Source: Benincasa hispida
Taxonomy: Eukaryota; Streptophyta; Magnoliopsida; Cucurbitales; Cucurbitaceae
Direction of reading: 5' to 3'
Assembly: GCF_009727055.1 (NCBI RefSeq)
Contig: NC_052355.1
Location: 3,635,581-3,699,580 of the forward strand
DNA length: 64,000 nt
Below the pieces are notes generated by a model. That model worked only from the letters and a program-made list of their open reading frames with translations, had not been told where the DNA came from and searched no databases. Positions 9,378-20,816 of the stretch are shown here, one piece after another. The translations under genes were made by a program, and so were the position numbers. Each line of letters opens with the position of its first letter. The first letter of the stretch is position 1.

Positions 9378-11512
9378 TGTTGTAAAAATGTTGATGTGTA
9401 TGATTGATGATGTTCTATGCTCAAAATGATGCGATACTACTTCTAGATATGCGTTAATTATGAAATTTCATGTAGTATGTCATGCGTTGTCACAAGTTTC
9501 CTTACGATGGAACTAAGTGTAAATCAACTACAAGTTTCTCGGTATGATCCGAAATCGAACACAGGGACTGCTTTAGGTTATTGTGGTATGTTTCGTGATA
9601 TATGCAATCAGGTTTTTCAATCTTTAAAAATGGGTTTGTACAAGTATATAAATTGCGGTAAAATAAAGTAAGCAGTAAAAATGCGATACAAAAATAAAAT
9701 ACAATAAACCTAAGCTAGATGATACAAGATACAGGCTCATGATACAAGATGCTAGGGTCAAGGCTGGCTGCGAAGGTTATGTAAAGAACGTGGAATGTGC
9801 GGCAAGTCTTATGAACAGAATAGAAAGAAAAAGATAAATAATATAACAGTGCAAGTTCTCAATTGCGTTGAAGCTAGAAATACTGTTTCGCTTTCCTCTT
9901 GGCGTACATCTTTCAGTGATTGGCCACGCTCCCACATGTCTGTGGTGAAACAGAGAAAAATGTAATGAATGCAAGGTTGCTTCCATGTCTGGAAGTACTA
10001 CTCACTTCAGTTAACGTTAGGGTTGTTCAAAAAAGTCGGTAACCCAACCAACCCGGACTACCCAACCCAAACCGCAAGGGTTGGGTTGGGTTAGATTTTA
10101 TTTTGGGTTGGGTTCGGTTAAAAATGTTAAAAAATATTAAATTCGGGTTAGAACCGGTGACCTAACCCAGCCCAACCCAAAAATTTTGGGTTGGGTTGGG
10201 TTGGGTTGGGTTGGGTTGGGTTGACCCTCCAAAAAAGAACTAATAGGGTTCATTCTTAGCCAACCCGAATTTTTGGGTTGGTCCATAAAAATCTTCCAAC
10301 CCGGCCTAACCCGGACTATGTACACCCCTAGTTAACGCATTCTTCTAACCTTTTCTCAATAGATCAGAATGGCATCTTCACTTCTGCTCTCACGGGTGAA
10401 GGAGTGAAGATGCCGTCTAGCATGCCTTAGCTAAACGCATTTTATACCTTTAACACCAATTAAGTATTTGTTTGATTCATATTAACTATCAGGAGATTAA
10501 GAAGACATCATGGAGAAAGTGATTAATGGAGGAACGAAAATAGACAGAGAATAGTATATGAAAGCTATCGAAACATTTAATATGTCTATTAAGCGTTTGA
10601 TACATGGTGTGTGAATGAAGAGATAAAGAGAAAGTGAAATACAATGATGAAAGAGACAGAACATGTACAAACAAGTGCTAATGTCTTGGCACCAATTCGA
10701 TGGAGATCTGCTTGTCGGATAGGATGAATTTGATGGTAGGAAGAGCTTTCCTCTCAGGCTTGCACCATCGATAGCAAGTTTCTGTGCATAGAGCTTCAGA
10801 TCGGGTATTTGGAAAATTAGATTTGAGACTCACCTCTCGGCCTTGTCTCGTCTTCTTCCTAAATTTCTTCACTTAAGCGCTCCGCTCAGCCTTTTCTCTC
10901 AATACTTTAGCAGCAATTATCCTCGTATCAAGTAGCATAAGTTTTCTCTGAAATCTATGGGGTATTTATAGGTGAGGATCTTTGAGTCCGACCTTGTGGT
11001 CCTCACTTGTTGTTATGGAAATTCCGAAGATGGAGGGATATTATTCCTTCTGTTATGCAATCAGACCCTCAATTCTGCACAACCGTTAGTTGTAAACATG
11101 TCTCAATCCTCCGCTTTTGCGTTGCTCAGCAACATCTCTCGATCGAGTGTTCGCATGCGGTGTTTTTTTTTTTTATTACCGCATGCAGTTGAAAGTTAGC
11201 TTTGGATCAACTATCGCATTATGCCGTCATTGCGTTATCGTCTCTTCATTGTTGATTGACGGGCGCAATGTGACAGAGATGCGTTGATCAGTTTCTCTTG
11301 AGCCTTCAGCGCAAGCGGTGACTCATTTCCCGCAAAACAGAGTAAAATTCTCCTTTCCTTCCATCTTAAAGATGTTAGTGGGTGTAATTGCGATAATTCA
11401 TAATTATTGTATTTCTAAGCTAATTTTCATATAATCGGCGCATATTCACTAACTTTTGGCCGCAATATCTAGATAAGATGGCATAAATAATTTGTATTTC
11501 AACAAGTTATCA
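9378..11512 (-). repeat. 3' LTR of element A
   Basis: Co-linear with the right LTR (18236-20029) apart from a 313-bp MITE at 10018-10330. On the minus strand it begins TGATAACTTGTTG and ends ACAACA. A TATAAATA box lies at 10963-10970, with GGTCGAGGTGAG-like pre-leader sequence after it. Differences from the right LTR are scattered substitutions of several percent by eye, so the insertion is not recent. Confidence 0.9.
10018..10330. mobile_element. hAT-type MITE in the 3' LTR of element A
   Basis: The insertion is absent from the other LTR. It has imperfect terminal inverted repeats TAGGGTTGTTCA and TAGGGGTGTACA, and 8-bp flanks GTTAACGT/GTTAACGC. An 8-bp duplication with TAGGGGTG ends is typical of hAT elements. 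The interior is rich in GGGTTGGGTT/AACCCAACCC runs (10187-10223 is a pure run), which can form a long hairpin. No transposase is present. Confidence 0.8.
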
Positions 11513-11550
11513 CACCCCCAAATTTAGATATATGCTTGTCCTCAAGCATA
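11513..11550 (-). promoter_or_regulatory. Polypurine tract and hairpin of element A
   Basis: On the minus strand AAATTTGGGGGTG (11513-11525) precedes the LTR start TGATAAC. Just upstream is a perfect hairpin with 8-bp arms TATGCTTG/CAAGCATA (11531-11550). This is the same order as in C (3325-3360) and E (29428-29464). Confidence 0.88.
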
Positions 11551-12717
11551 TCTTCTACTCAGGAAATCATGATCAATTCCTATCCTATATTTTTGCGATG
11601 ATTGGTTGCTCCGAATGTTACACGTAGGCACATTACTTGACATTGCAATTTGCTTCTAACCTTGCTAATTCTTAGCAAGCCCTACTTTATTCTTCTATAT
11701 GACAAAATTCTTCTCAAAGATGCTTTTCTAGTTTTCGAAATAGAATGTTTATCTCTTCTGAAATAGAATGTTTATCTCTTCTTTGTCAAAACAACTCGAT
11801 GTATCTATATGCGGTGGTCAAAACTTTTTCTTCATTTATTTAGAGACTGTTGGTCATGGTTACACTCTTCATTTTGGCTTGTCCCCACGGGTGTCATGCG
11901 AACATTCAACTATGGTTGTGTGCCAATTTCAACTTTAACTCATGATATTCAGAGGAGTTGTGTCTTGCATTCTTTTATTTTTCTTTCCATACTATGTTGT
12001 TCTTGGAAACCCACCTTCGTTTTGGCTTGCTCCTACAGGTGTCATACGAGCATCCAACTACGAGCAGGCTTCTTTCACAACTAAACTCTTATCAGGTTGG
12101 GACAGTTTTGAGGTTTTCCCTTGCGCTGACATTGGAGTTTTCCCTTCCACCTTCGTTTTTTTTTTTTTTTTGGAAAATGGACACATTTTCTTAAATACTA
12201 CATATTCTTGATCTTATCTGCTCAGACCTTCCCCACCACCAAATTTAAAGATGAGCAAGGTCCTCATTGCATTGTTTGGATAGATTAGACAAACACTTAG
12301 AAGAAAATATCAAAAAGAAGGTTTGAGTAGAACTTTGAAAGATAAAAGATAAAGTACTGCTAAACTAAGAATTAACTAAGTGTTAGTCAGAATTTACTAA
12401 GTCTGGGAAATGTTTCTATGTGTAAACATATATTACATCATAGCAATGCAATGTAGAACATAAAAGTAAAAGATTGAGAATATCGCAAATATTGACAAAG
12501 GATGATAAAAAGGCACAGGCAAAAATGGAGTGAATATGTACACAATGTATTGAATATTAACAAAGTATACAAATAAGTATAATTGAACGCAATAAAAAAA
12601 TTTTTGTTGCCGGTACAAGAGTCAAAGAATTTGATTAACTTACAAAGAATAAATGAATTGAATACAAAATAAAGAATGACCGCATAAAAGAAATAACATT
12701 GGAAGAAAGTGCAAACA
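11551..12717 (-). other. 3' noncoding tail of element A
   Basis: About 1.2 kb between ORF2 and the PPT. It holds two copies of the tail motif seen in C and E, here in complement, at about 11868-11917 and 12015-12068, ~150 bp apart. A run of T (12157-12171) and a PPT-like stretch near 12228-12245 are also present. No coding potential. Confidence 0.7.
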
Positions 12718-15663
12718 TTAAGGTTGAGGAGCAGGGGGATGTGGCGGAGGATGTTGAGGTGGTGCAGACGAAGCATCATCAAACAGTAAGTGCTGCCTTA
12801 GATGCAGAGGCACCATCGAACCATGCAGATATGCACTGAGAAAATTAAAATACTCTTGATTATGCTCCGTTATCTGTCTTTGGTGCAGGAAGATCCTATG
12901 CATACTGTGCTGCATATTGATGAGCGCCTCCCTTGAAGTTGTAGCACTACGTTGAATCTCACCAATGTGCCCCATACCTCAAATCGCTGATTGAAGAAGC
13001 GTTGTTGTTGAGAGACAAGCTCCTGCTACTGAGAGAAGAGAGTTATCATTTCAGCTAACTCAGCAGCCATGAAGGTGAAGGATGTTTGTGCCTGCGATGT
13101 CTTGCCAGCATCGTTTTAGGGTTGAGCAGAGGTGTCTTCACTCAAATCGTGTGGGTCATCAACATGCAGTGGTGGAATGGTGAGTTGCAGTGATGAAGTT
13201 GATGGTGAAGTGGGGGCTGCTGGATAAATGATAGGAGATTTGGGGACAAGAAAGAGGTTTGTAAAATGTTCATGTAAGGGGAAAGAGGGTTGCGCTGACT
13301 GGCTCGGAGGGCTTGGAGGCCGAATAGCTAAGGGAAGAGGGTCCATAGTTTCCGGATTTTGTGTTGGTGACTCCTGGACCTTCTGTTTTCCCTTAACTTC
13401 TCTTCGCTATCTTTTGGGCCTTGGTTCTTAAGGCGCATTCAAATCGATCGCAGGCCTCTTTGCTGGCAGCTCGGGGCATTGTGGAGAATCCTTGAGGAGC
13501 ATCCTCAAGATTTTTATGCTGATGAGGCCGTGGACTTCTGGCATAGGCTCCTCATCAATGCCTACACTCATAGATAGGCATAGACTTGAAATGATCCACA
13601 GGAAGAAATACTACCCCCGAACATGCCCCACAAATGATCTGATCTACCTCGTGATCAACTGCCCTACGTTGATAGGAATGCTGCGGGCTATGCAGTATGC
13701 GGCCATGACTCGATCCCTTGATACAGTTCTGTCGTGCGTTGTTGGGATCAGCCGCTTCTTAACCAAGTAAACCTAGAGCCTTCCCTCCGATAGCAAGGAC
13801 TTGAACTCCAAGGTACGGATGGCTTTGACCGAGACCGACCACTTCGTGCCCGACGTTAGTATCCTCAACGCGTCCTCCATCTACTCTTCTATGGGATCAT
13901 CAATAATCTTGTTCCTTGGTGCATCAGGGTTGTCCATCATCTAATAAATTTCGTTGATGTCCCTTGCGTTGAAGGATACTATTTCTTCTTTAAAGGTCAC
14001 CGCATCCCTATTTCCATGTAGCCGCCCGTGGCAAAAGCTTCGTACTACTTGAGGCACTATGATGGATGGGCACTGGCAGAATGTGTCCCACCCATGTTTC
14101 ATAATTACGCTCGTGATGAGGTCAGGTAGTGGATTCGGCGCAGGAAAGAAATCCATCTCGGTCAACATATCATCATTCTCCTTTTTCTTTGATGAGCGCT
14201 TCTTGGCCGCCGCGGGTTTGCTGCTTTCTGCTATTGGCTTGCCTTTTGCCAGTGCAAGACGGGCTGCTTGTCTTTCTTTCCTTTCCCACTCCTTGCGCTG
14301 TTCCTCTTTCTCGCACTCTGCGAGTTCTTTGCCCTTGCTCTTATATAAGCGCCACTAATTTGTTCGTGCTTCTTCCTCTTCTCCTCCAGCAACAATCTGT
14401 CCTCTTCTTCCTTCTTCTTCCTCTCTTCTTCTTCTTCTCCTCTTTCTTCTCTCGCAAATTCTTCTTCAATTTGCTCAGAGGCCAGCAACAGACGTTGTTC
14501 CTCCTCACGCTTCCGGATCCCTTCAAGTCTGGCAAGCTCATTGTTGCATCGCATTTCTTCAAACTTTAATCTTCTTCTTCTATTCCCCTCTGCGATGATG
14601 AGCTTACCCCTCTCCATCTTTTCTTGCTTCTCTTCCTCTTCTTTTCTTTTTCTCTCCTTCTCTTCCAATTCCAAAATTAATCTTTGAGGGTCAATTGTGG
14701 TCCCTTGCGACGCATTCTCCCTACGACGCCGCTTAGCGGGGTTCCCTCTGCTTCTTCTCCTTCATCGGTCGTAACTATTTGCATTGGTTTGCGCTGATTC
14801 AATCAACTATGTCGTTTCCCCTCTATCCCCCCTTATGGAGGTTGATTTTCCATCCTTCTCAAGGCTCGCAGCCCTCTATTTCGCTTCCTCTTCTTTTCTT
14901 AAGCGCCTCTCTTCATGCCGGTGCATTTTCCTTTCTTCCTTCTCTTTCTTCTTTCTCTCCTCCTTTGCCTCTTCATCTTCATCATCATCCTTTTGCTCTT
15001 TGTTCTTATTTTCTTTGTGATGATGGGAAGATTCAACCTCCCCAACTTTCCTTCCCTTGGTCTTCTTCTTCTTCTTCTTCTTTTCTTCAGCCACTCCTGG
15101 TTACGCTTCCCCTGCAACCTCCTCCAACGCAACCTCGCCTTCCTTGACCTCTTCTATCGCAATCTCTTCTTCTTCTCTTCTTGGAGGTCTATCATAGGCT
15201 TCTGCAATGGCAATCACCTCAAGAAACTCAGGGGCCAGAACGTCTCTTCCCATCTCTTCTTCTTCAACAACCACTTCCTCCGACACCACTACTCCATCCT
15301 TTACCCCACCGTCTCCTCCTTCGTAGGTAGTGGTTGATTTACAACCCCTGCCTCAAGCAGTCCACCTCTTTGCTCTAAGGTACTCAGGATGTTGCCAAAC
15401 ACCTCCATATCATCGCGTCTCTTCCTTTCACATTCAGTTGAGACGGTAGGTGTTGGCGTAGGCATGCTCTCGGTGCTTCCTCATCGCTTAAACAAAGGAG
15501 GCCTAACGAGCAGAGGGTTTCTCCGACCTCTCTCGGCGAGTCTGGGGACAGTGTGGGATTGGGGGGGAAGGCTTCGACTTGCAGCCAGGAATGCTCCCTC
15601 TCGCATGTCTACTTGGTCAGGTGTGGAAGGTGAAGCAGATTGGATGGGAGTTTGGTCAGCCAT
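12718..15663 (-). pseudogene. Second ORF of element A (coiled coil + plant 'putative transposon protein' domain)
   Basis: Starts at ATG 15663 (MADQTPIQSASPSTPDQVD, then MREGAFLAASR as in B). Follow: a Lys/Glu-rich coiled coil in shifted frames (about 15290-14876 and 14674-14231), then the conserved domain at about 14168-13600. That domain reads KHGWDTFCQCPS, VVRSFCHGRL, RLIPTTHDRTVSRDRVM, PINVGQ. A Pro/Ser-rich stretch (~13346-13116) comes next, and a C-terminus EYFNFLSAYLHG ending in Pro/His-rich residues at 12718. Total span ~2.9 kb. Numerous stops and frameshifts make it non-functional. Domain order matches ORF2 of B, so it is an inherited gene. Alternative names in the literature would be 'env-like', which I cannot support. 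Confidence 0.8.
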
Positions 15664-15793
15664 GGATAAGAACTTGAGAAAGGTCTGGTAAAATGCTTGA
15701 CCTGCTAGGGAAGAAAGAAAGGTCTGGATGCAAAGCGCTAGGGTTTCAGATTACCAAAATGAGGTAAAGATTTACCAACGAGGGATGAGGTCT

Positions 15794-15828
15794 TATTTAT
15801 AGGTTCGGTCGTGGTGGGCCCAACGCGA
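15794..15828 (-). promoter_or_regulatory. Internal promoter of ORF2, element A
   Basis: Minus strand: GCGTTGGGCCCA (15815-15826), 13 bp, then CCTATAAATAAG with TATAAATA at 15794-15801. The ATG of ORF2 is 131 bp downstream. Same motif pair, spacing and position as in element B (7763-7797). Confidence 0.65.
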
Positions 15829-16576
15829 TTTTTACGGCGACAGGCCTCGAGTAGTTCAACAGGCGCGTCGTTCCACCTCCCTCATTTATGGAATTTCAGA
15901 TAAAGCTGTCTTTTCGTCTGCCAAGCCATAATTGTTTGGGGATACAAATCGATTGGACTTCCCTCCAAATTGCCAAAAGAATTTTTCTTTAATATTTTAT
16001 TTGTATGGCGGCAAGATAAAGATTAATGCATTGTGCTCACCAACACAACTACATTTTCGCAGAGGACGGGCAACAACGCATTTTCCCCACAACATATCCC
16101 TTAACCAACGCATTTCTAGAGGATGCCTCAACATAGTGCATTTGGCTAAGGACGAGCAAAAGACATATGTGAGCGCAACACACCCCTCAAATCAATACAG
16201 TTAAGTTAGGTGAACACAACGCATTTCTTATTGGCTTGAGATGCGTCCATTGTCGCATTGCATACTTGTTGTTAATTTTTTTATTATTTTTATTATATAT
16301 TTTTTTCATCAACGCAAGTGTTATGACTTGCGGCAATAAATTTTCCTTTATTACTCTATCATTCACCATTTAAAGCTCCACGCATTAATTACAGAAAAAG
16401 TCAAAGAGTTAAAGATGAGACAGAATTAAATGCAAAGAAATCAACAAGGAAATAAATTCATAAAGTCAAAATTGAATTAAATAAAGAATCAAAGACAAAA
16501 TTCAGAATTCAAATAGACAAAAATTTAATAAAGCATTAAACATAGTATTGAGATATGGACCGAAAATTGCGTTGTC
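15829..16576. other. Region between gag and ORF2 promoter, element A
   Basis: No ORF and no pol similarity. Three to four decayed copies of the element B tandem unit lie at about 16050-16260 (gaggacgggc, caacgcatttt, ggatgc, gaacacaacgcatttc). The rest (16380-16560) is A-rich. Confidence 0.6.
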
Positions 16577-18117
16577 ATGAGTGATCGCAATCTACATCTT
16601 CACAGGCAATCTGACTTGCCTGCTCAATGTCTTAAGGACATTGCTCCTTTCCTGTGGATCCGGGGGCTTCTTGAAATTGCTAAGGCCAACGTTCCCCGGT
16701 GCTCCACGACTTCTCAGCTCAGAGGCCAACTGGCCAGATTGGATTCTAGACTCCTAATTGAAGAACGCTGCTTCCTTGCATATCACTCGTGTTTTATCCA
16801 TGTATTGCTTCAGCAGTGTCTCCAATGAGCTTCCCGAGGTGTTTGATGATAATGGTTTGCTAGTTATGCGGTCTTGATTGCCCTTGATTGTGGTGAAAAG
16901 GAGGATTCACACTCACTAGCTGCCCTTTGATGGTTGAACTGGCCCCCTTGGTTGGATTGCCTCCGAACACCCCGAAGTTAGGAATGGTTTCAGCCTGGAT
17001 TATAGGTGTTGCTGAAAGAGGTTATTCTCTGGATGGCGCATACTTGCTAAAGAGTACAATGGGCACAATGTTCTGCTCCATGAGCCCACATCTACTAATG
17101 CAACTAATTGTGGCCACTTGAGTTGGTGCAGCAGGTTGCACTGATTGTTGAGCAAATGGCTCCTTGGTTAATTCATTGATTGAAGGATCAAGGTCACTGC
17201 GGCATCTGAGCGGCCAACGTGGTCTCATATCTACTCGGGACAATGGTGTATTCATTTTTCTTCTCCGTGCCCTGGCCTCCATACTCATTGTCGATCAGTC
17301 ATCCATATTTCACCGAGATGCCGGTGAGAGATGACTTTTTAGCTCTATGTATGTTTGTCCTAACCTCTGTCACAGAGGATATAAGCAACAACACTGCGTT
17401 GCTCCGGTTCAGCAGTTATAAAAATTTTCCATCAAGACGCATAGCAGGATCCGTAATATGCGGGGCAATTTTTCACCAGTCTCACTCAAAATCTGCACCC
17501 GCGGTGACATTAGGCCAATCTCATCTCACCAATATGCTCGAAGTTCAGCACATCCTTTCGTCACCTTGCGTTGACGGCAGGTAGGAAGAACTTCTTCATG
17601 AACTGCTCCACCAGTTAGTTCCATGAAGTGATTTCATTTGGCTTTAGTGAGTGAGCCCCTCAAGATGTAAGGGAACAAATAGAGTCTTATACTCTTTGGA
17701 GTTACACCAAGTAAGGAAAAATTGCCGTAGATTTCGATAAAGCTGGTCAAATGGGCTTGTGGGTCTTCACCTTGCAGACCCTTGAACTACCCAGCATTTT
17801 GAATCATTTGTTGCATGACCAACTTAATCTCGAACCGCACGTTCTTCTCCACAATAGGCCTCGAGATTCCAGGCGAAAAATCATAAAACTTGGGTGTCGT
17901 ATAATTCCTCATCGGGATGTTGCGATCAGCAGCCAGGAAAACAGGATCCTGTGCTGGTCAAACAGCCCCTTGATTCTCAATCGGTACTGCATTATCATTG
18001 TTGTCAGCCATGCTTTCGACCTTCTTTCGCCTAATTCGGTTCTGACATGCCCTTGCATGAAAAGTACGCTCGATCTTAGAGTCAGCTTCGAATTCTGGTT
18101 CGACACCAGGACTCATA
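16577..18117 (-). pseudogene. gag remnant, element A
   Basis: Starts at ATG 18117 (MSPGVEPEFEADSKIERTFH), 95 bp after the PBS. Co-linear with element B gag: DPVFLAADRNIPMRNYTTPKFYDF, GLQGEDPQAHLTSF, LMENFYN with TGATQ, and the late NPPFHHNQGQS stretch (~16900). Frameshifts are frequent, a stop cuts the LMENFYNC segment, and the zinc knuckle is ruined (CISRCGLMEQN). Ends near 16600 at KEQCP, as B ends at KEQCQ. Confidence 0.8.
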
Positions 18118-18211
18118 AACCGTCAGGTTGCTCTCCGCGTTGAATAGCCAGTACAATGAGATTTGTCCTGCAAAATACCAAAACCACACTCAAACAATAA
18201 ACCGTTAACCA

Positions 18212-18229
18212 ATCCCCGATAATGGTGCC
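18212..18229 (-). promoter_or_regulatory. Primer binding site of element A
   Basis: TGGCACCATTATCGGGGA on the minus strand, 6 nt inside the 5' LTR end. It is a decayed match to the 3' end complement of plant tRNA-Asp (TGGCGCCGTTGCCGGGGA), the usual Athila primer. Confidence 0.8.
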
Positions 18230-18235
18230 ATAAAC

Positions 18236-20029
18236 TTGTTGTAAAAACACTAATGTATATAATTGATGATGTTCTACGCTTGAAATGATGCGATACTAAT
18301 TCTAGATATGCGTTAATTATGAATGTTCACGTAGTATGTCATGTGTTGTCACAAGTTTCCTTACGATGGAACCAAGTGTAATTCCACCGCCAGTTTCTCA
18401 GTATGATCCGAGGTCGAACACAGGGACTGTTTTTTGTTATTGTGGTATGTTTTGTGATATATGCAACCAGGTTTTTCAATCTTTAAAAATGGGTTTGTAC
18501 AAGTATATAAATTACGGTAAAATAAAGTAAGCAGTAAAAATGCGATAATAGAATATAATACAATAAACCTAAGCTAAATGATACAAGATACAGGCTCATG
18601 ATACAAGATACTGGGGTTAAGGCTGGTTGCAAAGGTTATACAAAGAACGTGGAATGCGGTGCAAGTCTTATGAATAAAATAGAAAGAAAAAGATAAATAA
18701 TATAACAACGCAAGTTCTCAATTGCGTTGAAGCTAGAAATACTTTTCTGCTCTCCTCCTGGCGTACACCTTTCAGTGATTGACCACGCTCCTACATGTCT
18801 GTGGTAAAACAGAGAATAACTTAATGAACGCAAGGTTGCTTCCATGTCTGGAAGTACTACTCGCTTTAGTTAACGCATTCTTCTAACCTTCTCTCGATAG
18901 ACCAGAATGGCATCTTCACTTCTACTCTCACAGGTGAAAATGTCGTCTAGCATGCCTTAGCTAAACGCATTTTGTACCTTTAACACCAATTAAGTACTTG
19001 TTTTATTCATATTAACTATTAGGAGATTAAGAAGACATCATGGAGAAAGTGATTAATGGAGGAATGGAAATAGACAGAGAATGGTATATGAAAGTTATCG
19101 AAACATTTAATATGTCTATTAAGCATTTGATACATAGTGTGTGAATAAAGAGATAAAGAGAAAGTGAAATACAACGATGAAAGAGATAGAACAGCTATAA
19201 ACAAGTGCCAATGTCTTGGCACCGATTCGATGGAGATCTGCTTGCCGGATAAGATGAATCTGATGGTAGGAAGAGCTTCCCTCTCAGGCTTGCTCCACCG
19301 GTAGTAGATTTCTGTACACAGAGCTTCAGATTGGGTATTTGGCAGATTAGATTTGAGACTCACATCTTGGCTTTGTCTCGTCTTCTTCCCGGATTTCTTC
19401 ACTTGAGCGCTCAGCTCAGCCTTTTCTCTCAACACTTTAGCAGCAATTAGCCCCGTATCAAGTAGCATAAGTTTTCTCTGAAATCTATAGGGTATTTATA
19501 TGTGAGGATCTTTGAGTCCAGCCTTGTGGTCCCCACTTGTTGTTATGGAAATTCCAAAGATGGAGGGATATTATTCCTTCTGTTATGTAATCAGACCATC
19601 AATTCTGCACAACCGTTAGATGTACACGTGTCTCCATCCTCCGCTTTTGCGTTGCTCAACTGCATCTCTCGATTGAGTGTTCGCATGCGGTGTTTCTTTT
19701 TATTACCGCATATGATTGAAAGTCAGCTTTGGATCAACCATCGCATTGCGCTGTCATTGCGTTAATCATCTCTTCATTGTTGATTGATGGGCACAATATG
19801 ACAGAGATGCGTTAATCAATTTCTCTTGAGCCTTGAGCACAAGCGGTGACTCGGTTTCCTGCAAAACATAGTAAAATTCTCCTTTCCTTCCATCTTAAAG
19901 ATGTTAGTGGGTGTAATTGTGATTATTCATAATTATTGTATTTCTAAGATAATTTTACATATTCACTAACTTTTTGCTGCAATATCTAGATAAGGTTGCA
20001 TAAATAACTTGTATTTCTACAAGTTATCA
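18236..20029 (-). repeat. 5' LTR of element A
   Basis: TGATAACTTGTAG start at 20029, ACAACA end at 18236, TATAAATA at 19493-19500 on the minus strand. It pairs with 9378-11512 without the MITE. Length 1794 bp. Confidence 0.9.
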
Positions 20030-20699
20030 GGACGCAATCGAGAATCCCGATATGCGAAATGTTTTTAACCAATCGTATAAATTGCACCCATGCGGTGCTC
20101 AAAGTTTTCTTTTCTATTTGCTCAAAATTTAACACTTTCCGTCGTCTTCTTGCGTTGACAGGGAAGAATTTCTTCATGAACCGTTCAACCAACTGATCCC
20201 ACAAATTTATCTCATTTGGCTCCAACGAATGAGCCCACCTCTTTGCTTCCTCTCTAAGTGTATATGGAAAAAGATATAGTTTAATGCCTTCTGGAGTCAC
20301 GCCAGGGATGGAGAATGTGTTACACATCTCTACAAAACTGGTCAGATGTGCATGCGGGTCCTCTCCTTGTAAACCTCCAAACTAACCCGCATTCTAAATC
20401 ATTTGGAGTATGACAGGTTTAAATTCAAATCTGGCGTTCTCCTCTACTGTAAGCCTTACGGTACCCAGCGAGAAGTCGTATAGATTAGGTGTCACATAGT
20501 TCCTCATGGGAATGTTGTGGTCTGCGGCCAGAAAGACTGGGTCATGTGGCGGCCGATTTATTCCCTGATTCCCCTCGGGCCTCTCATCGTTGTTTGCCAT
20601 ATTTCTTCTATGCCTAGTACAGTTTTGACGTGCCCTTCTATGAAAGGTTCGCTCAATCTCTGGGTCAGCATCGAATTCTGGTTCTGTTCTAGTACTCAC
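20030..20699 (-). pseudogene. gag, N-terminal half, element B
   Basis: Reads right to left from 20699: STRTEPEFDADPEIERTFH, DPVFLAADHNIPMRNYVTP, GLQGEDPHAHLTSF, EEAKRWAHSLEPNEI, FMKKFFPVNARRR, ending ISHIGILDC. It then resumes at 9377 after element A. The first codon is GTG where element A has ATG, so the start is lost by one change. A stop and frame change lie near 20390. This is the canonical Athila gag N-terminal region. Confidence 0.88.
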
Positions 20700-20792
20700 G
20701 CACTGTCAGCCTGCTCTTTGCATAAACAGACTGTACAACAAAAATCTATCCTGTAAAATATCACAAAAATATTCAGCACTAAAAATTGCCAA

Positions 20793-20810
20793 TCCCCGGC
20801 AACGATGCCA
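20793..20810 (-). promoter_or_regulatory. Primer binding site of element B
   Basis: TGGCATCGTTGCCGGGGA on the minus strand: the tRNA-Asp complement with two changes, GC to AT at positions 5-6. The LTR end lies 6 nt away. Confidence 0.88.
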
Positions 20811-20816
20811 AAAACT

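Larger units (their letters stand above)
9373..20034 (-). mobile_element. Element A: Athila-type, gag + ORF2, no pol, nested in gag of element B
   Basis: LTRs at 9378-11512 and 18236-20029, flanking 5-bp duplications GGATG (9373-9377) and GGACG (20030-20034), PBS next to the right LTR, PPT next to the left LTR. Reading right to left the order is 5' LTR, PBS, gag, tandem repeats, promoter, ORF2, tail, PPT, 3' LTR. The 6.7-kb interior has no protease, RT, RNase H or integrase. The element must have used another element's enzymes, or lost pol after insertion. Confidence 0.88.

Noticed and set aside
10187..10223. TTGGGTTGGG array as interstitial telomere repeat
   Set aside because: Unit is TTGGG, not TTTAGGG, and it lies inside a MITE with 8-bp flanks.
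14129..15337. Plus-strand Leu/Ser/Phe ORFs opposite ORF2 of element A
   Set aside because: Same composition shadow. The minus strand has the domain order and promoter.
4974..15663. Envelope gene in elements A and B
   Set aside because: ORF2 shows no signal peptide, membrane segment or cleavage site; it matches the plant 'putative transposon protein' layout.
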